This document shows positions 19,042-27,322 of a stretch of DNA of 64,000 nt, in pieces. The stretch spans positions 18,779 to 82,778 of the forward strand of contig URKX01000003.1 of NCBI GenBank assembly GCA_900548545.1, given 5' to 3'. The translations under genes were made by a program, and so were the position numbers. The stretch's first letter is position 1. Each line of letters opens with the position of its first letter. The notes beneath the pieces were generated by a model. The model worked only from the letters and a program-made list of their open reading frames with translations. It had not been told where the DNA came from and searched no databases. This stretch comes from an uncultured Oscillospiraceae bacterium. GTDB lineage: Bacteria; Bacillota; Clostridia; Oscillospirales; Acutalibacteraceae.

Positions 19042-19307
19042 GCACTGCGCAAGATTTGAAGGTTGTCCCGTTAAACCCGCGAAAACACTGGCTTTTTCTT
19101 GCTTTTTTGAACTGCCAAATTTTGCGGGATTAGCGGGGCAAATTTTGGCTATTTACAGTCTGTTAAAAATTCATTAACATATTTTTAGTGAAAATCGACA
19201 CGGGGTGCCGGTTTCTTTGTGTATCTGCCATTTTTGAAGGGTTTGCAAGTTGCAATCCCCAAAAATGCAAGGCACGAATACTACGGAAGAGAGGAATGAA
19301 GTGCGTT

Positions 19308-20276
19308 ATGAGTAAGTCCGCATCGGCTTCCGCAAGCTCTGTCAGCCAAGTCCGGAAAGGGCGGAAGTACAGTTGGTACAACATCAAAAGGAACACGGCG
19401 AGGAACTGGCCTTTACTGATTATGGTTTTGCCGGCGCTGGCGTTCTACATCTTGTTCCACTACGTCCCCATGGGCGGCCTGTTGATGGCTTTTGAGGATT
19501 TCAAACCAAAGCTGGGCCTGTTTGGTTCCCCCTTTGTTGGGCTGGAAAATTTTACAGATTTCTTCAGCTCCGTATTTGCTTGGCGTACCATCCGCAACAC
19601 TTTGATTTTGAGCCTGTTGCAGATCGGCATCGAATTCCCCATCACCATCATCTTCGCTCTGCTCTTGAACGAACTGCGCAGCAAACGTTATAAGAGATTG
19701 GTGCAGACCGTTTCTTATATGCCTTATTTCGTTTCCATGGTGGTTATGGCTGGCATCATCGTAGACTTCTGCTCTACCACCGGCCCTCTGACCCAGCTGG
19801 TGAGTTTGTTTACCGGCAGCAGCGAAAACCTGCTGGGCAACATGAACAACTGGCGGCCTATCTACGTACTGTCCGACTTATGGAAAGACCTGGGCTTCAA
19901 CGCGATCATTTATGTGGCTGCCCTATCCGGGATCGACCAGACCCTGTATGAGGCTGCCGAGATCGACGGCGCCAACCGCTTCCAGCGGATCTTGCGGGTG
20001 ACCATCCCCGGCATTATCGACACCATTATGATTATGCTTATCCTGCGCATTGGCCAGATGCTCTCTGTGGGCTATGAGAAAACCATTTTGCTTTACAACC
20101 CCCAGGTGTACGAAACTGCCGATATCCTCTCCAGCTTCATTTACCGCAAGGGTATTCAGGAAATGAACTACGGGTATTCCACAGCCGTTTCGCTGTTTAA
20201 CTCTGTGATCAACTTCACCCTGCTGATCGTGGCCAACGCTTTCAGCCGGAAATACACGGAAACTGGCTTGTTCTAA
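19308..20276 (+). CDS. ABC sugar transporter permease (LplB type)
   Basis: 322 residues, six helices, with the inner-membrane EAA loop YEAAEIDGANRFQRIL. Resembles the LplB/aldouronate family that imports oligosaccharides. Start taken at ATG 19308 (MSKSAS); GAGAGGA ends 12 nt upstream. ATG 19296 is an alternative but touches the RBS, and longer frames have no RBS. The 19042-19295 gap is AT-rich in part and probably holds the operon promoter; no gene is visible there. Confidence 0.9.
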   Translation: MSKSASASASSVSQVRKGRKYSWYNIKRNTARNWPLLIMVLPALAFYILFHYVPMGGLLMAFEDFKPKLGLFGSPFVGLENFTDFFSSVFAWRTIRNTLILSLLQIGIEFPITIIFALLLNELRSKRYKRLVQTVSYMPYFVSMVVMAGIIVDFCSTTGPLTQLVSLFTGSSENLLGNMNNWRPIYVLSDLWKDLGFNAIIYVAALSGIDQTLYEAAEIDGANRFQRILRVTIPGIIDTIMIMLILRIGQMLSVGYEKTILLYNPQVYETADILSSFIYRKGIQEMNYGYSTAVSLFNSVINFTLLIVANAFSRKYTETGLF

Positions 20277-20300
20277 ACCCAAGGGAAGGAGAGAGAAAAA

Positions 20301-21212
20301 ATGGCAATGGTCAAAAACAAGTCCACAGGCAGCAAGATCTTCAATGTCTGCAACATCCTGTTCTTCGCCCTGATCATGATTGTATGTATCCTGCCAGTGT
20401 GGCACGTGTTCTGCGCGTCCTTCTCCAACGCCAGCTGGGTGATGAACCAGCAAGGCTTGATCTGGCGCATTGAGGGATTTAATGTCAACGGCTACAAATT
20501 GGTGTTTACCAACAACAATATCTGGACGGGTTACCTGAACACCTTTATTTATGTGATCGGTACCACAGTGCTGGGTATGTTTCTCACCGTTATGGCGGCT
20601 TACGCCCTGTCCCGGAAGGATTTCATCTGGGCAAACCCGCTGATGCTGATTATCTCCTTTACGATGCTGTTCTCCGGTGGTATCGTCACCTTGTACATTC
20701 TGGTTACCCAAACCCTGGGAATGTACGACAGCCGCTGGGCTTTGATCCTGCCCAACTGCATGAGTGCCTTCTACTTGATCCTGGTGCGCACCGCTATGCA
20801 GAACGTCCCGGAAAGCCTGGAAGAGTCTGCCATGCTGGATGGTGCCGGCCGGTTCACCATTTTGTTCCAGATTATGCTGCCCCTGATTAAGGCCACCCTG
20901 GCCACCATCATCCTCTACTATGTCATCGGCAACTGGAACAGCTGGTTTAACGCCATGATCTATCTGCGGTCCTCTGACAAGTATCCCCTGCAGCTGGTCT
21001 TGAAAGAGCTTTTGGTGGATGCCAACAACAGCGCCAACTCCAACGTGGATTTGAGCGTGTTGGCTTCGGGCGAGTCGGGTGACGCGGTCCTCTACAAACA
21101 GCTGACGAAATACTGCACAATTATGGTTTCTACGGTGCCCATGTTCATCTTCTACCCCTTCATTCAGAAGTACTTCGAGTCTGGCGTTATGATCGGTGCG
21201 ATCAAGGGGTAA
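20301..21212 (+). CDS. ABC sugar transporter permease (YtcP type)
   Basis: 303 residues, six helices, EAA-type loop LEESAMLDGAGRFTILFQIMLP. Second permease of the same importer. AAGGAGAGAG lies 8 nt before ATG 20301. 24 bp after the first permease and about 85 bp before the binding protein. No ATPase gene is linked; this class normally shares an MsmX-like ATPase encoded elsewhere. Confidence 0.92.
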   Translation: MAMVKNKSTGSKIFNVCNILFFALIMIVCILPVWHVFCASFSNASWVMNQQGLIWRIEGFNVNGYKLVFTNNNIWTGYLNTFIYVIGTTVLGMFLTVMAAYALSRKDFIWANPLMLIISFTMLFSGGIVTLYILVTQTLGMYDSRWALILPNCMSAFYLILVRTAMQNVPESLEESAMLDGAGRFTILFQIMLPLIKATLATIILYYVIGNWNSWFNAMIYLRSSDKYPLQLVLKELLVDANNSANSNVDLSVLASGESGDAVLYKQLTKYCTIMVSTVPMFIFYPFIQKYFESGVMIGAIKG

Positions 21213-21297
21213 AGCAATTTTCCTTTACGAAGCAACAGCGCGCCTGCGCTTTTGCCCACATACACACTTACCATCTATGTTAAGGAGGAAAACCAAC

Positions 21298-22962
21298 ATG
21301 AAAAATGCCAAAAAGCTGGTTGCTATGCTGCTGGTTCTGGCCATGGTTCTGTCTTTGGGCGCCTGCGGTAATAACGCAAGCAACGGCAGCTCCGCTTCCA
21401 GCCAGACTTCCACCACGTCTGACAGCGGCGACAGCAGCACTGCTGAAGAGGGCAACACTGCTGAACCCGGCGAATTCAAGCTGCCCATCGTGGACGAGCC
21501 TGTCACCCTGACCTACTTCAACGCCGATGATACCAACGCTGCCATCATCACCAATGACTGGAACGACAACGAGTTCTATCAGGAGATGGAGCGCCGCACC
21601 GGTGTCCATCTGGAGTTTGAAACTGTTTCCAGTGCTGACTATCAGACCAACTTCAACCTGATGATCGCTTCCGGTAAGCTGGCCGACCTGATCTATGTGG
21701 GCGCTTCCTACTACGCTGAGGGCGTGGACGCCGCTATTGATGACGGCTACTTCCTGGATCTGACGGACAAGGTTGAGGAGTATATGCCCAACTACAACGC
21801 TATCCGTACTTCCGATATCCAATACGAGCTGCTGTCCACCACCGACTCCGGCCGTTTGGGCGCTGTGTACGAGCTGCGTCAGTCCAAGCAGGGCCCCTGG
21901 CTGGGTCTGTGGATCCGTCAGGATTGGCTGGACGACCTGGGCCTGGATACCCCGGTCACCTTTGACGATTACCACGAAGTCCTGACCGCTTTTAAAGAAG
22001 AGAAGGGCGCTACTGCTCCCCTGATCCTCAACTTCTCTGGTTCTGACGGCGAGTTCGGCACCATGTCCGGCGGCTTGAACGTCCTGAACAGCTGGCAGCT
22101 GGATGAAACCGGCAAGGTCAACTTTGGGCCTTACATGGACGCTTGGAAAGAGTATGTCACCATTATGCATCAGTGGTTTGAAGAGGGCCTGATTGACCCC
22201 GACTTCATGGCTACCGATGAGCGTACCGCCGATATGGCTAAGGTTGTGACCGGTGCTTCCGGCCTGTTTGCCGCCCTGTACACCATGCCCTCTGTTTACG
22301 AGGCTTCTTCCGATGATCCCAATATGAATCTGGCTCCTGTCAATCCTCCTGTGAAGAACGAGGGCGACGAGATCCACATCCGCCTGCGCGACTCTTATAC
22401 TTCCGGCAACACCGCCATTTCCGCTGACTGCGAGAATTGGGAAGTCGCGATGCGTTGGCTGGACTACCTGTACACCGAGGAAGGCGCTCTGCTGGCCAAC
22501 TATGGCGTTGAGGGTGATACCTTCGAGTTTGACGAGAACGGCGATCCCGTTTTCACCGACAAGATTCTGAAAAATGAGAATGGCTGGACCATGACCCAGA
22601 CTGTGGCCAGCTACTTGTGCCCCTCCGCTGGCATTGCCAACTGGTCCGACTGGACCCGTGAGCTGGCCGGTGTGTCTGAAAAAGACCAGGCTTGCTACGA
22701 TGTGTGGGGCCAGGCTGATGACGCTTGGCGTCTGCCCTCTTCTGTGTCTTTGACCCAGGATGAATCTACCGAGCGCGCTGCCCTGTACGCTGATATCAGC
22801 ACCACCGTGAAGGAGCAAACTGCTCAGTTCATCAGCGGCGCCCTGGATATCGAGTCTAACTGGGATGCTTACATTGCTTCTCTGGAGTCCAGCGGCATTG
22901 AGCGTGCCATTGAGATCACTCAGGCTGCTTACGACCGTTACCTGGGCCGTGTGCAGGAGTAA
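21298..22962 (+). CDS. sugar-binding lipoprotein of ABC importer
   Basis: 554 residues. Lipoprotein signal with lipobox LGAC (about residues 18-21), a Ser/Thr-rich linker, then an extracellular type-1 solute-binding domain like LipO/YtcQ. AGGAGG lies 8 nt before ATG 21298. Codon use is strongly biased towards preferred codons, consistent with a highly expressed surface protein. It is the last gene of the operon, ending at a strong terminator. The ligand is probably an oligosaccharide (inference). Confidence 0.92.
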   Translation: MKNAKKLVAMLLVLAMVLSLGACGNNASNGSSASSQTSTTSDSGDSSTAEEGNTAEPGEFKLPIVDEPVTLTYFNADDTNAAIITNDWNDNEFYQEMERRTGVHLEFETVSSADYQTNFNLMIASGKLADLIYVGASYYAEGVDAAIDDGYFLDLTDKVEEYMPNYNAIRTSDIQYELLSTTDSGRLGAVYELRQSKQGPWLGLWIRQDWLDDLGLDTPVTFDDYHEVLTAFKEEKGATAPLILNFSGSDGEFGTMSGGLNVLNSWQLDETGKVNFGPYMDAWKEYVTIMHQWFEEGLIDPDFMATDERTADMAKVVTGASGLFAALYTMPSVYEASSDDPNMNLAPVNPPVKNEGDEIHIRLRDSYTSGNTAISADCENWEVAMRWLDYLYTEEGALLANYGVEGDTFEFDENGDPVFTDKILKNENGWTMTQTVASYLCPSAGIANWSDWTRELAGVSEKDQACYDVWGQADDAWRLPSSVSLTQDESTERAALYADISTTVKEQTAQFISGALDIESNWDAYIASLESSGIERAIEITQAAYDRYLGRVQE

Positions 22963-22995
22963 TCCGCCTCTGGAAGAAATTCTTTAAAAACAACG

Positions 22996-23025
22996 AGGGC
23001 CCTGCCTTTTGGCAGGGCCCTTTTG
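22996..23025 (+). terminator. rho-independent terminator after sugar ABC operon
   Basis: AGGGCCCTGCC (22996-23006), TTTT loop, GGCAGGGCCCT (23011-23021), then TTTG. Confidence 0.9.
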
Positions 23026-23073
23026 TGTGCTTGCTTTCTGTGACAAGCGCTTTAGCTTTACAGATGTGGCGTG

Positions 23074-23907
23074 TTATTGATTCCCCAGGTTGGCAAGTAC
23101 AGCTGCCAGCTCCTGGCGGGTGATGGGGCTTTGCGGCCGGAAATTGCCGTCGGTGTCCCCGTTCATCAGGCCCGACTCCTTGGCGTAAGCCACGGCGCCC
23201 TGGGCCCAATCAGCCACTGGCTTGGCAGCCAGCTCGGCAAGATATTGTTCCATGTAGTCTTTCCACTGTTGGTAGGTGGGCATTTCATCCTCCTCCTTTC
23301 CTGTCCCGTTTCCCCCGTCCATGGCGGAAATGAGGCTGGGGTAGTCTTTGTAGGCATAGTTGCCATCAAAGGCCTTCCCTCCAATGGAGAGGCTGTCCGT
23401 GTACTGCCAAATGCCGTATGGCTTTGCATAGGTGCAGTGGCTGTTCCACTGGGCCACCCATTTGTCGTACCGGTCAAGCTGGGGGCTGTTCAACAGGCCG
23501 TCCAACCAGCTTAACGAGGCGTAAATGCCTGTGTACAGCCCTGCTGCCTCCAGGGCGCCGCAAAATGGCTGGCAGGTGGCTGTCAGATCCCCGCCGGCGA
23601 TCTGTGGGTCTTCCACATCGTACCACACGCCGTACAGGGGCTTTTTCTCCTGGAGCAGGCGCAGGGCGTGCTGTGCCTCGCTTTTTGCCATAGAACTGTT
23701 TACGGCGTAGGAATAGAGGTAAGCGCCCCAGGGCATTCCCGCTGCCTCTGCTTTTTGGACGTTTTCCTTGAACCGGGCATCGTCCTGGTTGGTGTAGTCC
23801 GAGCCAAACCCGCAGCGGAGGATGACAAATTGTACCCCGGCGTTTTGCAGGATTGAAAAGTCCACACTGCCGTTGTGTTCGGAAATGTCCACACCCAATT
23901 GTTTCAT
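23074..23907 (-). CDS. GH25 lysozyme with SLH-like C-terminus
   Basis: 277 residues. Glycoside hydrolase 25 (N,O-acetylmuramidase) core, about residues 1-190: GVDISEHNG at the start, YDVEDP with the catalytic acidic residues, and WQYTD near the end. After a short linker a segment from about 232 (WAQGAVAYAKESGL..GNFRPQSPITRQELA) matches one S-layer homology module. No signal peptide is visible, although both domains act on the wall, so export would need a holin, lysis or another route. AAGGAGG lies before ATG. Monocistronic on the minus strand between convergent units. Confidence 0.88.
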   Translation of the reverse strand: MKQLGVDISEHNGSVDFSILQNAGVQFVILRCGFGSDYTNQDDARFKENVQKAEAAGMPWGAYLYSYAVNSSMAKSEAQHALRLLQEKKPLYGVWYDVEDPQIAGGDLTATCQPFCGALEAAGLYTGIYASLSWLDGLLNSPQLDRYDKWVAQWNSHCTYAKPYGIWQYTDSLSIGGKAFDGNYAYKDYPSLISAMDGGNGTGKEEDEMPTYQQWKDYMEQYLAELAAKPVADWAQGAVAYAKESGLMNGDTDGNFRPQSPITRQELAAVLANLGNQ

Positions 23908-24007
23908 AAGATTCCTCCTTAGGATTCGAATAGGGGTTCCCCCTGGGAATAAAGGTAGCTGTGGGAGATGCCCAAGGTGCTGAGGGCGCTGATTTTTTGA
24001 CAGGCCC

Positions 24008-24036
24008 TTGACGCCCGGGCATTTCTCCTGTAAACT
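24008..24036 (+). promoter_or_regulatory. promoter for lar genes
   Basis: TTGACG (24008-24013), 17-bp spacer, TAAACT (24031-24036). The 23908-24175 gap contains this and no gene; no nickel riboswitch could be recognised. Confidence 0.5.
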
Positions 24037-24175
24037 GAAACAAACGGCCTCAGGAAGGGGACGTCCTCCCAGAAGGGAGTTGCGCTAAAAAGTCAGACAC
24101 CAAAGAGATGCAGGAAGCAGATCGGGCGCGCCGGAGCGTGCCGGGTTTGTTTCCTTTTGCCATTTAGGAGGAGAT

Positions 24176-24919
24176 ATGGACCTTTCACAGTTTTTCCGGC
24201 AGTGCCCCAAGGCCGCACTGGGATTTTCCGGCGGGGTGGATTCCGCCTATTTGCTGTACGCTGCGGTGGAAAACGGCGCCCAGGTACAGCCTTACTTTGT
24301 AAAAACAGCCTTTCAGCCCCAGTTTGAGCTGGAGGACGCCCGACGGCTGTGTGCCCAGCTGGGGGTGAAACTGTCCGTGTTGGAATTGGATATTTTGAAT
24401 GTCCCCCAGGTGGCAGAGAACCCAGCCGACCGGTGTTATTTTTGCAAAAAGGCGCTGTTTGGCCGGTTGAAGGAACAGGCCCAACAAGATGGCTACAGGG
24501 TGTTGATGGATGGCACCAATGCTTCCGATGACGCCGGTGACCGCCCTGGTATGCGGGCGTTGGGGGAGCTTTCCGTCCGGTCACCCCTGCGGGAGTGCGG
24601 CATTACCAAAGCACAGGTGCGGGCGCTTTCCAAAAAGGCGGGGCTGTTCACCTGGGATAAGCCAGCCTATGCCTGCTTGGCCACCCGGATCCCCACAGGC
24701 GAGAAGATCCGGGCAGAGGTGCTCCATCAGGTGGAGCAGGCGGAAGCTGCCCTCTCCGGGATGGGGTATTCCGATTTCCGGGTGCGGGTATTCCACGGGG
24801 CGGCCCGGTTGCAGCTGCCGGGTGGGCAGCTTTCCAAGGCTGTGGAACAGCGGGAGGCGGTCCGGGAGGCGCTGGCCCCCTGGTTTGAAACCGTGCTCTT
24901 GGACTTGAAGGCGCGATAA
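24176..24919 (+). CDS. larE: LarE, sulfur transferase for nickel-pincer cofactor
   Basis: 247 residues. ATP-dependent, sacrificial sulfur insertase that converts the carboxylates of the pyridinium precursor to thiocarboxylates in the nickel-pincer cofactor of lactate racemase. PP-loop SGGVDS at 18-23; DRCYFCKK at 85-92; Cys167 in YACLATRIPTGE lies where the sulfur-donating cysteine of the single-Cys LarE type lies (Cys176 in Lactiplantibacillus). AGGAGG lies before ATG 24176. Followed by larB after 12 bp. Confidence 0.94.
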   Translation: MDLSQFFRQCPKAALGFSGGVDSAYLLYAAVENGAQVQPYFVKTAFQPQFELEDARRLCAQLGVKLSVLELDILNVPQVAENPADRCYFCKKALFGRLKEQAQQDGYRVLMDGTNASDDAGDRPGMRALGELSVRSPLRECGITKAQVRALSKKAGLFTWDKPAYACLATRIPTGEKIRAEVLHQVEQAEAALSGMGYSDFRVRVFHGAARLQLPGGQLSKAVEQREAVREALAPWFETVLLDLKAR

Positions 24920-24931
24920 GGAGGGAGAAGA

Positions 24932-25678
24932 ATGGACCAACAGGAGATCCGTTCCATTTTGGAACAAGTGGCCCAGGGCAAGCGCTCGGTGGACGAAGCG
25001 GTATTGGCCTTGAAAATGGAGCCATTTAAAGAGCTGGGCTTTGCCAAGGTGGATAACCACCGGGGGCTGCGGCAGGGCGCAGCAGAGGTGATCTACGGGG
25101 CGGGGAAGACCCCCCAGCAGATCCGGGACATCGCTGCCTCCATGCGGGAAACCGGGGAGAAGGCGATCCTCATCACCAGGATGTCGGAAGAGGCTGCCAA
25201 CGTGGTGGGGGAATCCTTGCCCCTGTACTATCATGAGCTTGGCCGTGTGGGCATCGTGGGCAAGATGCCTGCCCCTACAGGGAAGGGATCCATTGTGGTC
25301 GCCACTGGCGGCACCAGCGATATGCCTGTGGCGGAGGAGGCTGCCCTCACAGCGGAGGTGCTGGGCAACCGGGTCACCCGCCTGTACGATGTGGGTGTGG
25401 CTGGGCTGCACCGCACCTTGTCCCACTTGGAGGACATTATGAGCGCCCGGGTGATCATTGCCATTGCAGGAATGGAAGGGGCGCTGGCCAGCGTGATCGG
25501 CGGCTTGGCAGATTGCCCGGTGATTGCCGTGCCCACCAGTGTGGGCTATGGCGCCGCTTTTGGAGGTCTGGCGGCGTTGCTTTCCATGCTCAACTCCTGT
25601 GCCAGCGGCGTCAGTGTGGTGAATATTGACAACGGTTTTGGCGCTGGGTACCTGGCCAGCATGATCAACCACCTGTAA
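24932..25678 (+). CDS. larB: LarB, nicotinate-adenine dinucleotide carboxylase/hydrolase
   Basis: 248 residues. Makes the dicarboxylated pyridine precursor of the nickel-pincer cofactor. The C-terminal half is PurE-like: VVATGGTSDMPVAEEA, GVAGLHR and the glycine-rich tail. GGAGGGAG precedes ATG 24932. Coupled to larE. Confidence 0.94.
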   Translation: MDQQEIRSILEQVAQGKRSVDEAVLALKMEPFKELGFAKVDNHRGLRQGAAEVIYGAGKTPQQIRDIAASMRETGEKAILITRMSEEAANVVGESLPLYYHELGRVGIVGKMPAPTGKGSIVVATGGTSDMPVAEEAALTAEVLGNRVTRLYDVGVAGLHRTLSHLEDIMSARVIIAIAGMEGALASVIGGLADCPVIAVPTSVGYGAAFGGLAALLSMLNSCASGVSVVNIDNGFGAGYLASMINHL

Positions 25679-25688
25679 CCGGGCGGCC

Positions 25689-25800
25689 AAAAGCTTTCCG
25701 CGCGGACAGTGCACCGGCCTTTTTCAAAGGGAAAGTGGGCACAGTCCACGAAAACGCGAAGAAGAAGTTCTTTGGTTCTTCCTTCCCGGAAAGGGGAGGC
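25689..25800. repeat. first copy of a structured intergenic repeat
   Basis: Starts AAAAGCTTTCCGCGCGGACA and runs to the TTCTTTGGTTCTT block. A second, imperfect copy begins 162 bp downstream. Within it GTGGGC-ACA-GTCCAC can pair with one G-U wobble, and CCTTT-TTC-AAAGG can form a second hairpin. No plausible gene is in it. Confidence 0.75.
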
Positions 25801-25850
25801 GAGGCCAGTACGGCTGTGCTGAAAAGGGCGGAGGGTTCTGCCCTTGCCTG

Positions 25851-25960
25851 AAAAGCTTTCCGCGCGGACAGTGTGGCAGCCTTTTTCAGAAGGGAAGTGG
25901 GCATGGCCCACGAAAACGCGAAGAAAAAGTTCTTTGGTTCTTTCTTTCAAGAAAGAACAG
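25851..25960. repeat. second copy of the structured intergenic repeat
   Basis: Same start block as the copy at 25689. GTGGGC pairs perfectly with GCCCAC; the 3' end forms GTTCTTTCT-TTCA-AGAAAGAAC just before the larC RBS. Differences between copies mostly keep the pairings. Confidence 0.75.
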
Positions 25961-25976
25961 AAGGAGGTTTTGTAAC

Positions 25977-27197
25977 ATGAAAACAATCTATCTGGAATGC
26001 AATATGGGTGCGGCAGGGGATATGCTCACCGCCGCTTTGTTGGAACTGCATCCCCATCCGGAGGAGTTTGTTCAGCGGATGAACGGCCTGCATATCCCTG
26101 GGGTGGCGTTCCAGGCGGAGCCGGCTGTGAAGTGCGGCATCACAGGTACCCATGTGTCCGTAACAGTCCATGGGGAGGAAGAAGAAAGTGTGGATGTCCC
26201 CCATGACCATGAGCACCCTCATGACCACGAGCACCCCCACGACCATGAGCATCCTCATGGTCACCACCATCATGCGGGGATGGGGGAGATCCGCCATATT
26301 CTGTCCCATCTGGATATCCCGGAGAGTGTCCGGATAGACGCTGAGGCGGTGTACCAGCTGATCGCCCAGGCGGAGAGCCACGCCCACGGGCGTCCGGTGG
26401 AGGAGGTGCATTTCCATGAAGTGGGCACTTTGGACGCTGTTACCGACGTAGTGGCTGTTTGCTGGCTGCTCCATGACCTGGCACCGGAGAAGATCGTGGC
26501 ATCCCCGGTGCACGTGGGATGCGGCCAAGTGCGGTGCGCCCACGGCATCTTGCCGGTGCCTGCCCCGGCCACAGCCTTTATTTTGCAGGGAGTCCCCACC
26601 TATGGCGGCGCGGTACAGGGGGAACTCTGCACCCCCACCGGTGCGGCGCTGTTGAAGCACTTTGCCCAGAGCTTTGGGCCTTCCCCGGTGATGCGTGTGG
26701 AAAAGATCGGTTACGGCATGGGGAAGAAAGATTTTGAAGCCGCCAACTGCGTGCGGGCCATGCTGGGCCAGACCCAAGAGGGCCGTGAAACCATTGTAGA
26801 GCTGTGCTGCAACCTGGACGATATGACCCCTGAAGCGTTGGGATTTGCCCAAGAGAGGCTGTGGGAGGCCGGTGCTTTGGATGTGTACACCACGGCGGTG
26901 GGTATGAAGAAAAACCGTCCCGGGGTACTGCTCACCTGTATGTGCCGGGAAGAGGACCGGGAGAAGCTGCTTTCCTTGCTGTTTGCCCACACCACCACCC
27001 TGGGGGTGCGGGAGAACCTGTGTAACCGGTACACCCTGTCTCGTTCCCAGCGGACGGAGGAAACCCCTTATGGCCCTGTGCGGGTGAAATCCGCCTCGGG
27101 ATGGGGCATCGGCCGGGAGAAGCCGGAATACGAGGACTTGGCCAAGATTGCCCGGGAACAGGGCATGACCCTTTCCCAGGTGGAAAAACTGTTGTAA
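25977..27197 (+). CDS. larC: LarC, nickel insertase
   Basis: 406 residues. CTP-dependent enzyme that inserts nickel into the pincer cofactor. MGAAGDM at the start and HFHEVGTLDAVTDV are family marks. A His-rich loop at about 76-99 holds three copies of HDHEHP followed by a His tail, a likely nickel store. The LarC1 and LarC2 parts are in one continuous frame, unlike Lactiplantibacillus, where they are joined by a programmed frameshift. AAGGAGG precedes ATG. larA, the racemase using the cofactor, is not in the window. Confidence 0.94.
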   Translation: MKTIYLECNMGAAGDMLTAALLELHPHPEEFVQRMNGLHIPGVAFQAEPAVKCGITGTHVSVTVHGEEEESVDVPHDHEHPHDHEHPHDHEHPHGHHHHAGMGEIRHILSHLDIPESVRIDAEAVYQLIAQAESHAHGRPVEEVHFHEVGTLDAVTDVVAVCWLLHDLAPEKIVASPVHVGCGQVRCAHGILPVPAPATAFILQGVPTYGGAVQGELCTPTGAALLKHFAQSFGPSPVMRVEKIGYGMGKKDFEAANCVRAMLGQTQEGRETIVELCCNLDDMTPEALGFAQERLWEAGALDVYTTAVGMKKNRPGVLLTCMCREEDREKLLSLLFAHTTTLGVRENLCNRYTLSRSQRTEETPYGPVRVKSASGWGIGREKPEYEDLAKIAREQGMTLSQVEKLL

Positions 27198-27216
27198 ATC
27201 CACAGGGTTCTTGAGA

Positions 27217-27244
27217 AAAGCGCTCCGGAAGGGGCGTTTTTTCT
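27217..27244 (+). terminator. rho-independent terminator after larC
   Basis: AAAGCGCTCC (27217-27226), GGAA loop, GGGGCGTTTT (27231-27240) pairing with two G-U wobbles, then TTC. Confidence 0.75.
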
Positions 27245-27254
27245 TTGGAAAAGT

Positions 27255-27284
27255 CTGGCAACCGGCACCGTGGTTTGCTATAAT
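27255..27284 (+). promoter_or_regulatory. promoter for MFS gene
   Basis: CTGGCA (27255-27260), 18-bp spacer, TATAAT (27279-27284). Confidence 0.6.
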
Positions 27285-27322
27285 GGGGTTCAGTGCTTGT
27301 ACAGGAAGAGGAGGAATCGCCT

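Noticed and set aside
21280..22818. 512-residue open frame on the minus strand
   Set aside because: Shadow of the highly expressed sugar-binding lipoprotein gene on the plus strand; no RBS and low-complexity composition.
23908..24175. Nickel riboswitch before larE
   Set aside because: Searched by eye for the NiCo pattern; the required conserved blocks are not there.
26200..26280. Short direct repeats as possible regulatory repeats
   Set aside because: They encode the His-rich HDHEHP loop of LarC.
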